Positions 43,690-52,794 of a stretch of 64,000 nucleotides of DNA are shown here, in pieces. Source of the DNA: Pseudomonas viridiflava (lineage in GTDB: Bacteria > Pseudomonadota > Gammaproteobacteria > Pseudomonadales > Pseudomonadaceae). The notes beneath the pieces are model-generated. The model ran no database searches and was not told the DNA's origin. It saw only the letters and a program-made list of their open reading frames with translations. Location: assembly GCF_900601905.1 (NCBI RefSeq), contig NZ_UWFA01000505.1:357657-421656 (forward strand). Direction: 5' to 3'. The translations under genes were made by a program, and so were the position numbers. Position 1 is the stretch's first letter, and each line of letters opens with the position of its first letter.

Positions 43690-43706
43690 GACCACGGCTC
43701 ATTTTG

Positions 43707-43725
43707 GATAATGATATTCATTATT
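43707..43725. promoter_or_regulatory. Fur box of the fagA-fumC-orfX-sodA operon
   Basis: GATAATGATATTCATTATT matches the 19-bp Fur consensus (GATAATGATAATCATTATC) at 17 positions. A second, weaker Fur-like element (TGATATT G AGAATCA) follows at about 43729-43743. Both overlap the promoter, so iron-loaded Fur should shut the operon. Confidence 0.88.
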
Positions 43726-43749
43726 AAATGATATTGAGAATCAAAACAA
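43721..43749 (-). promoter_or_regulatory. fagA operon promoter
   Basis: Minus-strand TTGTTT (43749-43744), 17 bases, TAATAA (43726-43721). The -10 lies within the Fur-box region, the usual arrangement for repression. Confidence 0.6.
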
Positions 43750-43786
43750 CCTTGGAGGGTGAAGGATTTTAGCGCAGAGAAGGAAA

Positions 43787-44188
43787 CTGTTAGAGCCGGG
43801 CTTGCCTGAGAAGCACGGCAACACGGCGTGTCTGGCAAACCGCAGCGACGATTCGCGGGCGAGCCTCGCTCCAACGGTTCCGGTGTGATCTGTGGGAGCG
43901 GTGCTTGCCCGGGATAAAGCCGGACGCGGTTCACTTTGGATCGCGTCGTCCTTTATCGCGGGCAAGCACCGCTCCCACAGGAAAATCTCGATCAGCTGTT
44001 GAAGCCGGGCTTGCCTGAGAAGCACGGCAACACGGTGTGTCTGGCAAACCGCAGCGACGATTCGCGGGCGAGCCTCGCTCCAACGGTTCCGGTGTGATCT
44101 GTGGGAGCGGTGCTTGCCCCCGATAGAGCTGGACGCGGTTCACTTTGGATCGCGTCGTCCTTATCGCGGGCAAGCACCGCGCCCACAG
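43787..44188. repeat. Direct duplication of a 194-bp REP-derived unit
   Basis: Unit 1 (43787-43980) and unit 2 (43996-44188) run in the same direction, offset by 209 bases, and differ at roughly ten positions. Each unit contains two inverted REP pairs: one around GTGTCTGGCAAACCGCAGCG and one around GGACGCGGTTCACTTTGGAT. The 520-bp gap 43696-44215 thus holds the fagA promoter and this array, and no gene. The first half of the unit recurs at 63777-64000. Confidence 0.9.
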
Positions 44189-44215
44189 AATGCTTGCCCT
44201 TTATCTACAACCGAA

Positions 44216-45562
44216 TCAGCTACCGGCCACGGTCATGCGTTCGATCAACACCGAACCGGTGCGGATATTACTGCGCAGTTCAAGATCGCTGCCAACGGCG
44301 ACGATCTGTTTGAACATGTCGCGCATGTTGCCGGCAATGGTCACTTCCTGAACCGGGAACTGGATCTCGCCATTCTCGACCCAGAAACCGGCTGCGCCAC
44401 GGGAGTAATCGCCGGTCACCATGTTCAGGCCGCTGCCCATCAATTCAGTCACCAGCAACCCGCGGCCCATACGACGGATCAACGCTGCCTGGTCTTCGCT
44501 GCCGTGGGTGACGAACAGGTTGTGTACGCCGCCTGCGTTGGCGGTGCTCGGCAAGCCGAGTTTGCGACCTGAATAGGTACTGAGGATGTAGGACACCAGC
44601 TCACCGTTCTCGACGAAAGGCTTGGCATAGGTCGCCAGACCGTCGCCATCGAACGCCGAGCTGCCCATGGCGCGCATCAGATGCGGGCGCTCATCCAGGG
44701 TCAGCCACTCAGGGAACAGACGCTGCCCCATGCAGCCTTCCAGAAACGATGATTTGCGATACAGGTTGCCGCCGGAAATCGCTCCAAGAAAGCTACCGAA
44801 CAAGCCACCGGCCAACTCGGCAGAGAACAACACCGGCACCTCACAGGTCGGCACCGGACGCGCACCCAGACGGCTGGCCGCGCGCTCGGCAGCCTTGCGA
44901 CCGATGCTCTGCGGATCAGCCAGCAGCTCGCCCTGGCGACTGACGTCGTACCAGTAATCGCGCTGCATCTGGCCTTCGCCTTCGGCAATCATCACGCAGC
45001 TCAGGCTGTGACGCGTCGACGCATACCCACCGATGAAACCATGGCTGTTGCCGTAGACCCGGCAGCCCTGATGGGTATTGAGGGTAGTGCCGTCGGCGTT
45101 CTTGATCCGCCCGTCGGCATCGAACGCCGCTGCTTCACAGATCAAGGCTTTCTCGATGGCCTGCTCGGGGGTGATGTCCCAGGCGTGGAACAGGTCGAAA
45201 TCCTGCTGCTCCTTAGCCATCAGGGCCGCATCGGCCAGGCCGGAGCTTTCGTCTTCAGAGGTGTGTTTGGCGATGGCCAGGGCCGCAGCAACGGTTTCGC
45301 GGATGGCGTCGGCGCCACTGGCCGAGGTGCTGGCCGAGCCTTTGCGCTGGCCGACATACAAGGTGATGCCGAAACCCTGGTCGCGATTGAATTCGACAGT
45401 TTCCACTTCGCGCTGACGCACTGAAGTCGACAAACCCTGCTCCAGAGACACTGCCACTTCACAGGCACTGGCACCCTGACGCCTGGCTTCGGCGATGATT
45501 TGCTCGACCTGATCCTGCAGTGCGGGCAAGGCCTGTGGGCCGACGCTTTGTGATGCACTCAT
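44216..45562 (-). CDS. pmbA: Metalloprotease subunit PmbA/TldE
   Basis: 448 residues, U62 family. TldE lacks the HExxxH metal site of its partner TldD; here the corresponding region reads VLFSAELAGGLFGSFLGAIS. TldD and TldE form a heterodimer that degrades unfolded peptides and trims some peptide antibiotics. The ATG at 45562 has GGAGAA five bases upstream; a further ATG lies 15 bases earlier. tldD lies 710 bases beyond, past the opposite-strand darP. Confidence 0.94.
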   Translation of the reverse strand: MSASQSVGPQALPALQDQVEQIIAEARRQGASACEVAVSLEQGLSTSVRQREVETVEFNRDQGFGITLYVGQRKGSASTSASGADAIRETVAAALAIAKHTSEDESSGLADAALMAKEQQDFDLFHAWDITPEQAIEKALICEAAAFDADGRIKNADGTTLNTHQGCRVYGNSHGFIGGYASTRHSLSCVMIAEGEGQMQRDYWYDVSRQGELLADPQSIGRKAAERAASRLGARPVPTCEVPVLFSAELAGGLFGSFLGAISGGNLYRKSSFLEGCMGQRLFPEWLTLDERPHLMRAMGSSAFDGDGLATYAKPFVENGELVSYILSTYSGRKLGLPSTANAGGVHNLFVTHGSEDQAALIRRMGRGLLVTELMGSGLNMVTGDYSRGAAGFWVENGEIQFPVQEVTIAGNMRDMFKQIVAVGSDLELRSNIRTGSVLIERMTVAGS

Positions 45563-45669
45563 GACTTTCTCCATCAAATTCTGCTTTCGGCACGAGCCGA
45601 ATACCGAGCGGGCCGGACAAGTGGCCCCCGACTGGTTATCATGGCGGCGTTTATTTGCGGACTGCCCCC

Positions 45670-46191
45670 ATGGTTGATTCTTACGACGACTCCCTCGACG
45701 GGGAGAAAAGCAAAACCCAGGTCAAACGCGAGCTGCATGCTCTGGTTGATCTTGGCGAGCGCCTGACGACACTCAAGCCTGACTTGCTGAACAAGTTGCC
45801 CTTGACCGATGCCTTGCGTAAAGCACTGGCCGATGCGCCCAAGCACACTGCGAACATCGCACGCAAACGGCACATCATGTTCATCGGCAAGCTGATGCGC
45901 GATCAGGACCTGGACGCCATTCTGGTGCTTCTGGACCAACTCGATGCCTCCACTCGCCAATACAATGAACGGTTCCACGGTCTGGAGCGCTGGCGTGATC
46001 GCCTGATCGCCGGTGACGACGCGGTTCTCGAAGCGTTTGTCTCTGACTATCCGGAAGCGGATCGCCAGCAACTGCGCTCGTTGATCCGTCAGGCTCAACA
46101 CGAGCTGGCGCAGAACAAAGCACCCGCCTCCAGCCGAAAAATCTTCAAATACATTCGTGAGCTGGACGAGAAGCAACGCGGTTTGCGTTGA
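45670..46191 (+). CDS. darP: Ribosome biogenesis factor DarP (YjgA, DUF615)
   Basis: 173 residues, all helical and highly charged: KSKTQVKRELHALVDLGERL, IARKRHIMFIGKLMRDQDLD and the C-terminal SSRKIFKYIRELDEKQRGLR are the family's conserved blocks. DarP associates with late 50S precursors. On the plus strand between pmbA and tldD, an order conserved in many gammaproteobacteria. The ATG at 45670 is the first Met giving the conserved N-terminus. Confidence 0.92.
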   Translation: MVDSYDDSLDGEKSKTQVKRELHALVDLGERLTTLKPDLLNKLPLTDALRKALADAPKHTANIARKRHIMFIGKLMRDQDLDAILVLLDQLDASTRQYNERFHGLERWRDRLIAGDDAVLEAFVSDYPEADRQQLRSLIRQAQHELAQNKAPASSRKIFKYIRELDEKQRGLR

Positions 46192-46205
46192 TCCTCGTGA
46201 TATTG

Positions 46206-46269
46206 CGTAGGAGCGGCTTGAGCCGCGAAGCAAGCGCCACGGCCTTTCGCGGCTGAAGCCGCTCCTACG
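46206..46269. repeat. REP hairpin between darP and tldD
   Basis: CGTAGGAGCGGCTTGAGCCG and CGGCTGAAGCCGCTCCTACG, about 24-bp arms with one mismatch, around 15 bases. Lies between convergent stops and probably ends both transcripts structurally. Confidence 0.8.
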
Positions 46270-46272
46270 TAC

Positions 46273-47712
46273 TCATCCTCCTGTACCGCCCACCGTGATC
46301 GCATCGATCTTCAGGGTCGGTTGCCCCACGCCTACCGGAACTGACTGCCCATCCTTGCCGCAGGTGCCTACGCCGCTGTCCAGCGACAGGTCATTACCGA
46401 CCATCGACACCCTGCTCATGGCTTCAGGGCCATTACCGATCAGCGTGGCGCCTTTGACTGGCGCAGTGATTTTGCCGTCTTCGATGAGATAGGCTTCGCT
46501 GGTGGAGAACACGAACTTGCCGCTGGTGATGTCCACCTGTCCCCCGCCCAAGTTGGCGCAATAGATGCCACGTTTGACAGAGGCGATGATTTCCTGCGGA
46601 TCGCTCTGCCCTGCCAGCATGTACGTATTGGTCATCCGAGGCATCGGCAGGTGCGCATAGGATTCACGACGGCCGTTACCGGTGCGGGCGACGCCCATCA
46701 ATCGAGCATTGAGCTTGTCCTGCATGTAGCCCTTGAGGACGCCGTTTTCGATCAGGGTGGTGCACTCGGTCGGCGTGCCTTCGTCATCGACGCTCAGCGA
46801 GCCACGACGCCCGGCCAGCGTGCCGTCATCGACGATGGTGCACAGCTTGGAAGCGACCATTTCGCCCATGCGACCGCTATAGGCCGAACTGCCCTTGCGG
46901 TTGAAGTCACCTTCCAGACCATGGCCGACAGCTTCGTGCAGCAGTACACCCGACCAACCGGAACCCAGCACCACGGGCAGCGTGCCGGCTGGCGCAGGAA
47001 TCGCCTCAAGGTTGACCAGCGCCTGACGCAGCGCTTCACGGGCATAGCCCATGGCACGATCCTCGCTGAGGAAGTAACGGTAATCGGTACGCCCGCCACC
47101 GCCGTGGCCGCCACGCTCGCGTCGGCCGTTCTGTTCGACGATGACGCTGACGTTGAAACGCACCAGCGGACGCACATCGGCAGCGAGGCTGCCATCAGTG
47201 GAGGCGACGAGGATCCGTTCCCACACACCGGCCATGCTCACGGTCACTTGCTGAATACGTGAATCCAGCGCACGAGTGGCAACGTCGACGCGCTTGAGCA
47301 GCTCGACTTTCTCGGCACGGGTCATGACCTCCAGCGGGTTATCCGGGGCGTACAACTGGGCCACGTCTTGCGAGGTGAAAGCCTGCACGGTGCCATTCTG
47401 GCCAGCGCGGGAAATCGAACGGGCAGCACGAGCGGCGGTGGTCAGCGCTTCGTGGGTGATTGCATTGCTGTAGGCAAAGCCGGTTTTCTCGCCGGACTGA
47501 GCGCGCACGCCGACACCCTGGTCAAGGTTGAAACTGCCTTCTTTGACGATGCCGTCTTCCAGCGACCAGGATTCGGAAATCTGCCCCTGAAAATACAGAT
47601 CGGCGGCATCGATACCCGGCCCGGCCAGTTCGCCCAGCACTGATTGCAGGCTGTCGAGGTTCAAGCCACCAGGTGCCAGAAGGTGTTCGCTGACAGAGGA
47701 CAAGTCACTCAT
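46273..47712 (-). CDS. tldD: Metalloprotease TldD
   Basis: 479 residues, catalytic partner of PmbA/TldE. The zinc motif HEAVGHGLEGDF (HExxxH) is intact near residue 260, and SGKFVFSTSEAYLIEDGKIT near 400. The ATG at 47712 has GGAG five bases upstream; a GTG six bases before would overlap that site. Probably co-transcribed with the nitrilase-like gene, whose stop lies two bases before the ATG. Confidence 0.95.
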   Translation of the reverse strand: MSDLSSVSEHLLAPGGLNLDSLQSVLGELAGPGIDAADLYFQGQISESWSLEDGIVKEGSFNLDQGVGVRAQSGEKTGFAYSNAITHEALTTAARAARSISRAGQNGTVQAFTSQDVAQLYAPDNPLEVMTRAEKVELLKRVDVATRALDSRIQQVTVSMAGVWERILVASTDGSLAADVRPLVRFNVSVIVEQNGRRERGGHGGGGRTDYRYFLSEDRAMGYAREALRQALVNLEAIPAPAGTLPVVLGSGWSGVLLHEAVGHGLEGDFNRKGSSAYSGRMGEMVASKLCTIVDDGTLAGRRGSLSVDDEGTPTECTTLIENGVLKGYMQDKLNARLMGVARTGNGRRESYAHLPMPRMTNTYMLAGQSDPQEIIASVKRGIYCANLGGGQVDITSGKFVFSTSEAYLIEDGKITAPVKGATLIGNGPEAMSRVSMVGNDLSLDSGVGTCGKDGQSVPVGVGQPTLKIDAITVGGTGG

Positions 47713-47714
47713 AT

Positions 47715-48569
47715 TCACTCCGAGGTCTGCGCAGGCCGCTGCAATGCGTCCTGCGAAAAAAATCTCCGGTGACTGGACACCGGCATCCGCGCCCGTATGG
47801 ACGCTTGCTCTTGACTGTCGCGTTCGGCCAGCAGCACGGCTTCACCCTGCGCCTGCTCCGCCAGGACTCGACCCCAGGGGTCGATGATCGCGGCATGCCC
47901 GTATGTTTCTCTTGGCCCCGGATGAATCCCACCTTGCGCGGCCGCCAGCAGGTAGCACTGGGTTTCGATGGCGCGTGCCCGGATCAGAATCTCCCAGTGC
48001 GCCGCACCGGTAACAGCCGTGAAGGCCGACGGTGCGGTAATCAATTCAGCGCCCGCTTCGCGGAGCGCGCTGTACAACTCGGGAAAACGCAGGTCATAAC
48101 AGACACTCAGACCCAAACGCCCCACCGGAGTGTCGACCACCACAACGTTGCTGCCATGAGCATAGTCGTCAGATTCGCGATAGCGGCCCCGAGCATCAGC
48201 GACATCAACGTCGAACAGGTGCAGCTTGTCGTAACGTGCGACCTGCTGGCCATGTTCATCAATCAGCAAGGAACAGGCGGTAACTTTGCCATCTGGCTGA
48301 TCACTCGGCGGCAGCGGCAATGTTCCGGCGACTATCCATAAGTTGAGGTCGCGGGCGGCAAGTTTCAACCATGGCAGGATCGGCCCTTGCCCAATAGCCT
48401 CCGCCCGGCCTATATCGGCGACATCACGACGGCCCATGGCGGCGAAATTTTCCGGCAGCACCGCCAGCCGAGCACCGGACGCGGCAGCCTGCTCCAGCAA
48501 CTGCCGAGCCTGGGCCAGATTGCCCAACACATCGCTCTGGCTGACCATCTGAATCACGGCAAAAGACAT
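47715..48569 (-). CDS. Carbon-nitrogen hydrolase of the nitrilase superfamily (Nit1/Nit2-like)
   Basis: 284 residues with the Glu-Lys-Cys triad: Glu40 (LAVLPENFAAMG), Lys115 (RYDKLHLFDV) and Cys157 (GLSVCYDLRFPEL). GRYRESDDYAHGSNVVVVDT is typical of the Nit branch, which includes deaminated-glutathione amidase. That activity is a reasonable guess, not shown. Upstream of tldD as in other Pseudomonas. Confidence 0.9.
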   Translation of the reverse strand: MSFAVIQMVSQSDVLGNLAQARQLLEQAAASGARLAVLPENFAAMGRRDVADIGRAEAIGQGPILPWLKLAARDLNLWIVAGTLPLPPSDQPDGKVTACSLLIDEHGQQVARYDKLHLFDVDVADARGRYRESDDYAHGSNVVVVDTPVGRLGLSVCYDLRFPELYSALREAGAELITAPSAFTAVTGAAHWEILIRARAIETQCYLLAAAQGGIHPGPRETYGHAAIIDPWGRVLAEQAQGEAVLLAERDSQEQASIRARMPVSSHRRFFSQDALQRPAQTSE

Positions 48570-48616
48570 GAAGATCTCTTATCAATAAACACAAAACCTT
48601 GAGATGAAGTGCATTT

Positions 48617-48706
48617 CTGTAGGAGTGAGTTTGCTCGCCCTAGCGTAGGGCCAGACGATAAAGTGTCTTCAGACAAATCCCATCGCGAACAAGCTCACTC
48701 CTACAG
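48617..48706. repeat. REP doublet downstream of yhdP
   Basis: CTGTAGGAGTGAGTTTGCTC and GAACAAGCTCACTCCTACAG, arms of about 22 bases with a few mismatches, 45-base middle. Lies between the yhdP stop and the start of the nitrilase-like gene. Confidence 0.8.
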
Positions 48707-48767
48707 TGTCCCACGGGGTCTTGGCGACAGTGGGGCTCCACTCGCTCTTACTGTACTCCGCCGCCAA

Positions 48768-51700
48768 CTACTGTGGCTTCTCGAACGGTTTGTCGAAAGT
48801 AATCTTCGGCTCTTTCCATGGACCCTCCACTTTGTACTGCACGCTGGCAAAGCGTGCGACGCGGTCACCCAGCAGCTTGTCGACCAGGAACAACGCGCCA
48901 CCAATGGCGGGCGCGCCGACGATCAATGCAGCGATGGGCAGGTTATTGGTCACCGGCAAGGTCACCAGTAACTTGGCGTCGACTCGATCCTTGACCATGT
49001 CCAGCGTGCCGTTGAGTTCCAGGTTGCTGGAAGGTCCGGTCAAGGTAATGGGTTTGCGCGTTACGTAGACACCATCGCTGGCCACCAGCAACCCTTTGAC
49101 CCGGTCGTAGCTCAAGCCTTTGCCAAGCAGGTCGGAAAAATCCAGCCTCAGGCGTCTGCCGATGGAGTTGAAATTGAGCAGACCGAAGACGCGCAAGGCC
49201 TGAGCACCGCCTTCGACCTCAACAAACTGGCCCTGGCGCAACGTTGCGTCGAGGCTGCCGGAGAAGCGCTTGAGCGCTACCCAGGCAGGCGAGCCCGGCC
49301 AGCGGCCATCGGCGTTCAGCTCGAAATCCTCACTGGTAACGGTCGGCGCAAAACCCCAGCCCTTGAGCACATCCGCCAGATTCTTGCCGTCCATGCGGCC
49401 TTTGTACCAGCTGCTGGTGGCACCGGGCGCACCTTCCCAGACACCTTCGCCCTGCAGCAGCAAGCCTTTGAGGCCCATGTTCACATCGTTGAAACGAATG
49501 CCGGTCGCCGTCGGGCGAGTATTCAGAGACCAGGCGCCGACCAATTGATCGCCCTGGAAAACCTGAGTGATCTTGATGTTCATCGCCGGGACTTTAGTGG
49601 GGTCGACATCGGCTAGAGGATCAGGCGCATTCTCGACAACCGCCGCATTCGGGTCGGGCGCCGGGAGCCGCACGTAAAGCAGATCGATGCCGATAGGCGC
49701 AGCCTTGGCATCCGGCAAGGTGGCACTGCCCTTGATCAACCGGCTATCGAGCCCCAAGGTCCAGGCGGTATCGCTACGTTTGAGCTGAACGCTGGCCTGA
49801 TCCAGCGTCGTGCCCATGGCGGTCAGTTTGCCAATCTGCAGATCTACGTTGTTGACCAATTGCTTGGCGCTGCCGCCCGGATCATCACCGGCATATTTGC
49901 TGACCATGGCCTGCCACGGCGCGATATCCAGCTCGCTCAACGAGCCACGAACCCTCAAGCCCTTGGCGTCCGGCACAATCGCGCCGCCATCACCGAGAAA
50001 CAGTTCGCCACGCCCATCCGCAAGTTTGCCCGCCGGGGAAGCAAAGGCCAGGCTGGCGAGGTTCCCATAGCTGAAGTCGTAGCGGCGCTGAGGCCCTTCC
50101 AGCCCCATGCGGAACTCGCTGTTGCGGCTGTCCTCAGCCAGCTTGCCAAAGGGTGCAGGCAGATCGATGACGGTGCCCTGGAGATTCGAGTTGATCCGCA
50201 GCTGGCTGTCATTGCCCAGGGTCAACTGCAATTGATAGGGCAGCTCACCCGAGACCGGCAAGGCCTGGGTCACGCCCAGCCACTCAGCGAGTTTGGGCAC
50301 CGCGATCTGGCCATTGGCGACCACTCGGGTCAGGTTCGCTCCCGGCTTGCCCTCGGCGGCAATCTCGGCGGTTACCGGGCGGTCGAAGGCCTGCGCCCGC
50401 ACGCCCTTGCCGCTCAAACCTTTGGCATTGTCAAAACGGAAGTCACCCTTGAGCTGGGTCAGTTCGAGCACCGGCTCGCTGATCTTCAGGCGGGCTTTTT
50501 CGGTGTTGAAATCCACCGCAATCTTCGGCTCCTGGCCCTTGACCAGCGGGATATCGAGTTTCAGCTTGCCCTTGATCGGCCCATCGGCCTGCCAGCCCTT
50601 GAATATGCTGGCAGTACCAATGGGCGCCTCTTGCAGAATCTTCACGCCATCGGCCAGGGCACCGGAGAAATCGCCATCCACCAGCAAGTGGCTCGGCTGC
50701 CCGGCTGGCGCATGAGGGATGTTCACCTGCACATTGCTGACATCCGTGTTGAGCAGCCGACCTTTGCTGGCCTTGATGCGCACGCCGCTGTTTTCGACAT
50801 AGACCTTGCCATCCACGCCGGTCAGGCGTGGCCAACCCGGCTGGAAATCCAGGGTGGCATCACGGACCTTGAAGAACAGGCTGATGACCTGCGCGGTCTG
50901 CGGCGCGTTTTTGGTCAGCGAGCCCTGATACTGGAAGAAACCCTGATCGACCTTCCCTCCGATAACCGCTGTGCGCAGCCATTCATCCAACGCCGGGCTG
51001 AGTACGGCGGGCAAGTATTTGCTGGTGTAGCTGCCGTCGCCGTCCACCATGCCGACCCGCAGGTCCATGTAGTCTTCCTGAGCGCGCTCATGATCCAGAT
51101 GCAGACGGATCAGGAAGTCAGCCGCAATCTTGCCTTCGTCCCCCAGCACTTTGATGTACGGGGCAATCAACGTGAAGGTTTCGCTGTCCAGCTTCCAGGT
51201 CAGGCGCGCATTGGCCTTGGGGTACGTCCATTGATTATTGAAAATCGGGTACAGGTGCAGCATGAAGTTGTCGGAGGCCAGGCGCAGCTCGCCCTGCCCG
51301 AGATCGCCGCTGATCGCACCGCTGACATTCCCGGCTGCGGGCGCACCGTGGTAGGCGTTGAAACCGACATTTTCCAGGTTGGCAGCGAAGCTCAGCCGTT
51401 TATCACCCTCGGCCTGAGGCCGCAGATCCAGCAGGACGTTGCGCAGCGCACCCGTGACTTTTAGGTTATGAATGACTTCCATCAGCACATCCGGCAGGGG
51501 CGCGACAGATTCCAGCAAGGGCGTGACAGGCGTCAGATCCAGGCGATCCGCCTGGACATGCCAAAGCTCCTCGCGCTCCCCCGTTGCTGCCTGCTGATTG
51601 AGTTGAATACGGCTCTCCCAGCGCTTTTTGCCGAGGTCCATGGCCAGCGAATTGACGTTGACATCAAAGCCCTCGTCAGTGCGCCGAAACCAGGCATTGA

Positions 51701-52586
51701 GCGCCAGATTGTCGATTCTGGACGCCTTGCGCTCAGCGTAGGCTGCCTTGATCTGCGGGGCGTTGAGGCGGGCGACGGCAGTTTGCAGCGAACCCTTGCC
51801 CCAGGTCAGCCAGAATTCGCCACCAGCCTTGAGGGTCGAGATGTTCATCTGCCGCGTCAGGCTTTTCGGCAACCAGTGGGCCCAGTCGCTTTGCGGCAGG
51901 CTGAGGTAAACGTCCGCCTCGCCATCTTTCCAGGTTCTGGCTTCAACACGCGAGCGCACATTCAACGCCAGCGGCTGGCCGTCGGGCAGGGTCAATCGAG
52001 CGTCCAGACGCTGGTGAGTGGCGCCGGTCGCCAGACTGAGGTTGACATAGGTGAGTGTCAGCGGAGCTTGCTCGAACGGCTGCAAAGTCACCTGGCTATT
52101 GGTCAGGGAAAGCCGCGAGACCCTTTGCATCTGGTTGAGCAGTTGTTCGGGATCAAGCGGTTTTTCATCCGTGACCGGCAACCCCTGCAATGTCCAGTGC
52201 CCTTGCGGGTCTTCCTTGACGCTCAGTTGCAGCCCTTCGACCTGCACATGAGAAAGGCGCAGATCCCAGGCCAGCAGGCTGGCCCACAGATCAGGCTCGG
52301 CATTTACCTGGTCAAGGCGCACCGAGTGGGCACCTTCGCCGAGCATCACATCATGCGCGATGAACACCGGCGAAAACCCGCGCCAGCTGCCTTCCAGGCT
52401 GCCGATGGCCAGAGGCATGCCCACTGCGGTCTGGGCCCGGGTCTGAACATCCACGCGATAACCTGCCACCAGTGGCGTGAGCTCGCGGCCCACGCTGACA
52501 TACAGCGCAGCGAGCACCAGAACCAGCGCGCAGACACTCAACCCCCAGCGCGTCAGTGTCGCGAACAAGCCTGGCAGGCGACTCAT
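48768..52586 (-). CDS. yhdP: YhdP-family AsmA-like lipid transport protein
   Basis: 1272 residues, the largest product here. One N-terminal membrane helix (WGLSVCALVLVLAALYVSVG) is followed by a very long repetitive beta-strand region (DUF3971) and an AsmA-like C-terminal part with LRLDFSDLLGKGLSYDRVKG. YhdP, TamB and YdbH form long grooved bridges that move phospholipid to the outer membrane. AGGAG lies seven bases before the ATG. It is downstream of rng with a 208-bp gap (52587-52794) that holds a hairpin but no gene I can support. Confidence 0.94.
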   Translation of the reverse strand: MSRLPGLFATLTRWGLSVCALVLVLAALYVSVGRELTPLVAGYRVDVQTRAQTAVGMPLAIGSLEGSWRGFSPVFIAHDVMLGEGAHSVRLDQVNAEPDLWASLLAWDLRLSHVQVEGLQLSVKEDPQGHWTLQGLPVTDEKPLDPEQLLNQMQRVSRLSLTNSQVTLQPFEQAPLTLTYVNLSLATGATHQRLDARLTLPDGQPLALNVRSRVEARTWKDGEADVYLSLPQSDWAHWLPKSLTRQMNISTLKAGGEFWLTWGKGSLQTAVARLNAPQIKAAYAERKASRIDNLALNAWFRRTDEGFDVNVNSLAMDLGKKRWESRIQLNQQAATGEREELWHVQADRLDLTPVTPLLESVAPLPDVLMEVIHNLKVTGALRNVLLDLRPQAEGDKRLSFAANLENVGFNAYHGAPAAGNVSGAISGDLGQGELRLASDNFMLHLYPIFNNQWTYPKANARLTWKLDSETFTLIAPYIKVLGDEGKIAADFLIRLHLDHERAQEDYMDLRVGMVDGDGSYTSKYLPAVLSPALDEWLRTAVIGGKVDQGFFQYQGSLTKNAPQTAQVISLFFKVRDATLDFQPGWPRLTGVDGKVYVENSGVRIKASKGRLLNTDVSNVQVNIPHAPAGQPSHLLVDGDFSGALADGVKILQEAPIGTASIFKGWQADGPIKGKLKLDIPLVKGQEPKIAVDFNTEKARLKISEPVLELTQLKGDFRFDNAKGLSGKGVRAQAFDRPVTAEIAAEGKPGANLTRVVANGQIAVPKLAEWLGVTQALPVSGELPYQLQLTLGNDSQLRINSNLQGTVIDLPAPFGKLAEDSRNSEFRMGLEGPQRRYDFSYGNLASLAFASPAGKLADGRGELFLGDGGAIVPDAKGLRVRGSLSELDIAPWQAMVSKYAGDDPGGSAKQLVNNVDLQIGKLTAMGTTLDQASVQLKRSDTAWTLGLDSRLIKGSATLPDAKAAPIGIDLLYVRLPAPDPNAAVVENAPDPLADVDPTKVPAMNIKITQVFQGDQLVGAWSLNTRPTATGIRFNDVNMGLKGLLLQGEGVWEGAPGATSSWYKGRMDGKNLADVLKGWGFAPTVTSEDFELNADGRWPGSPAWVALKRFSGSLDATLRQGQFVEVEGGAQALRVFGLLNFNSIGRRLRLDFSDLLGKGLSYDRVKGLLVASDGVYVTRKPITLTGPSSNLELNGTLDMVKDRVDAKLLVTLPVTNNLPIAALIVGAPAIGGALFLVDKLLGDRVARFASVQYKVEGPWKEPKITFDKPFEKPQ

Positions 52587-52794
52587 GTCAGAGCTCCTGT
52601 TGACCGCAGCGCGGGATAAACGGCTTGCGTCAACGAGCCCGACTCAATCGTCCAGGTGCGGTCAGGGGTTGGCTCATTGCTCACGCATAATTCTCGTTAT
52701 AACGGCTTCCCTGCCGCTGGCCCTGGGGCACCGTTATCAGTTCATGTATCAAACACGTCTTTTCGCAGCAGTGCCGGATCACAGCGGCATCAGG

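Noticed and set aside
43787..44188. Possible CRISPR array
   Set aside because: The repeats are long inverted REP pairs, not short direct repeats with unique spacers of uniform length, and no cas genes are near.
49860..51464. A 534-codon plus-strand frame inside yhdP
   Set aside because: Antisense shadow of the repetitive YhdP coding sequence; composition is typical of reversed coding DNA.
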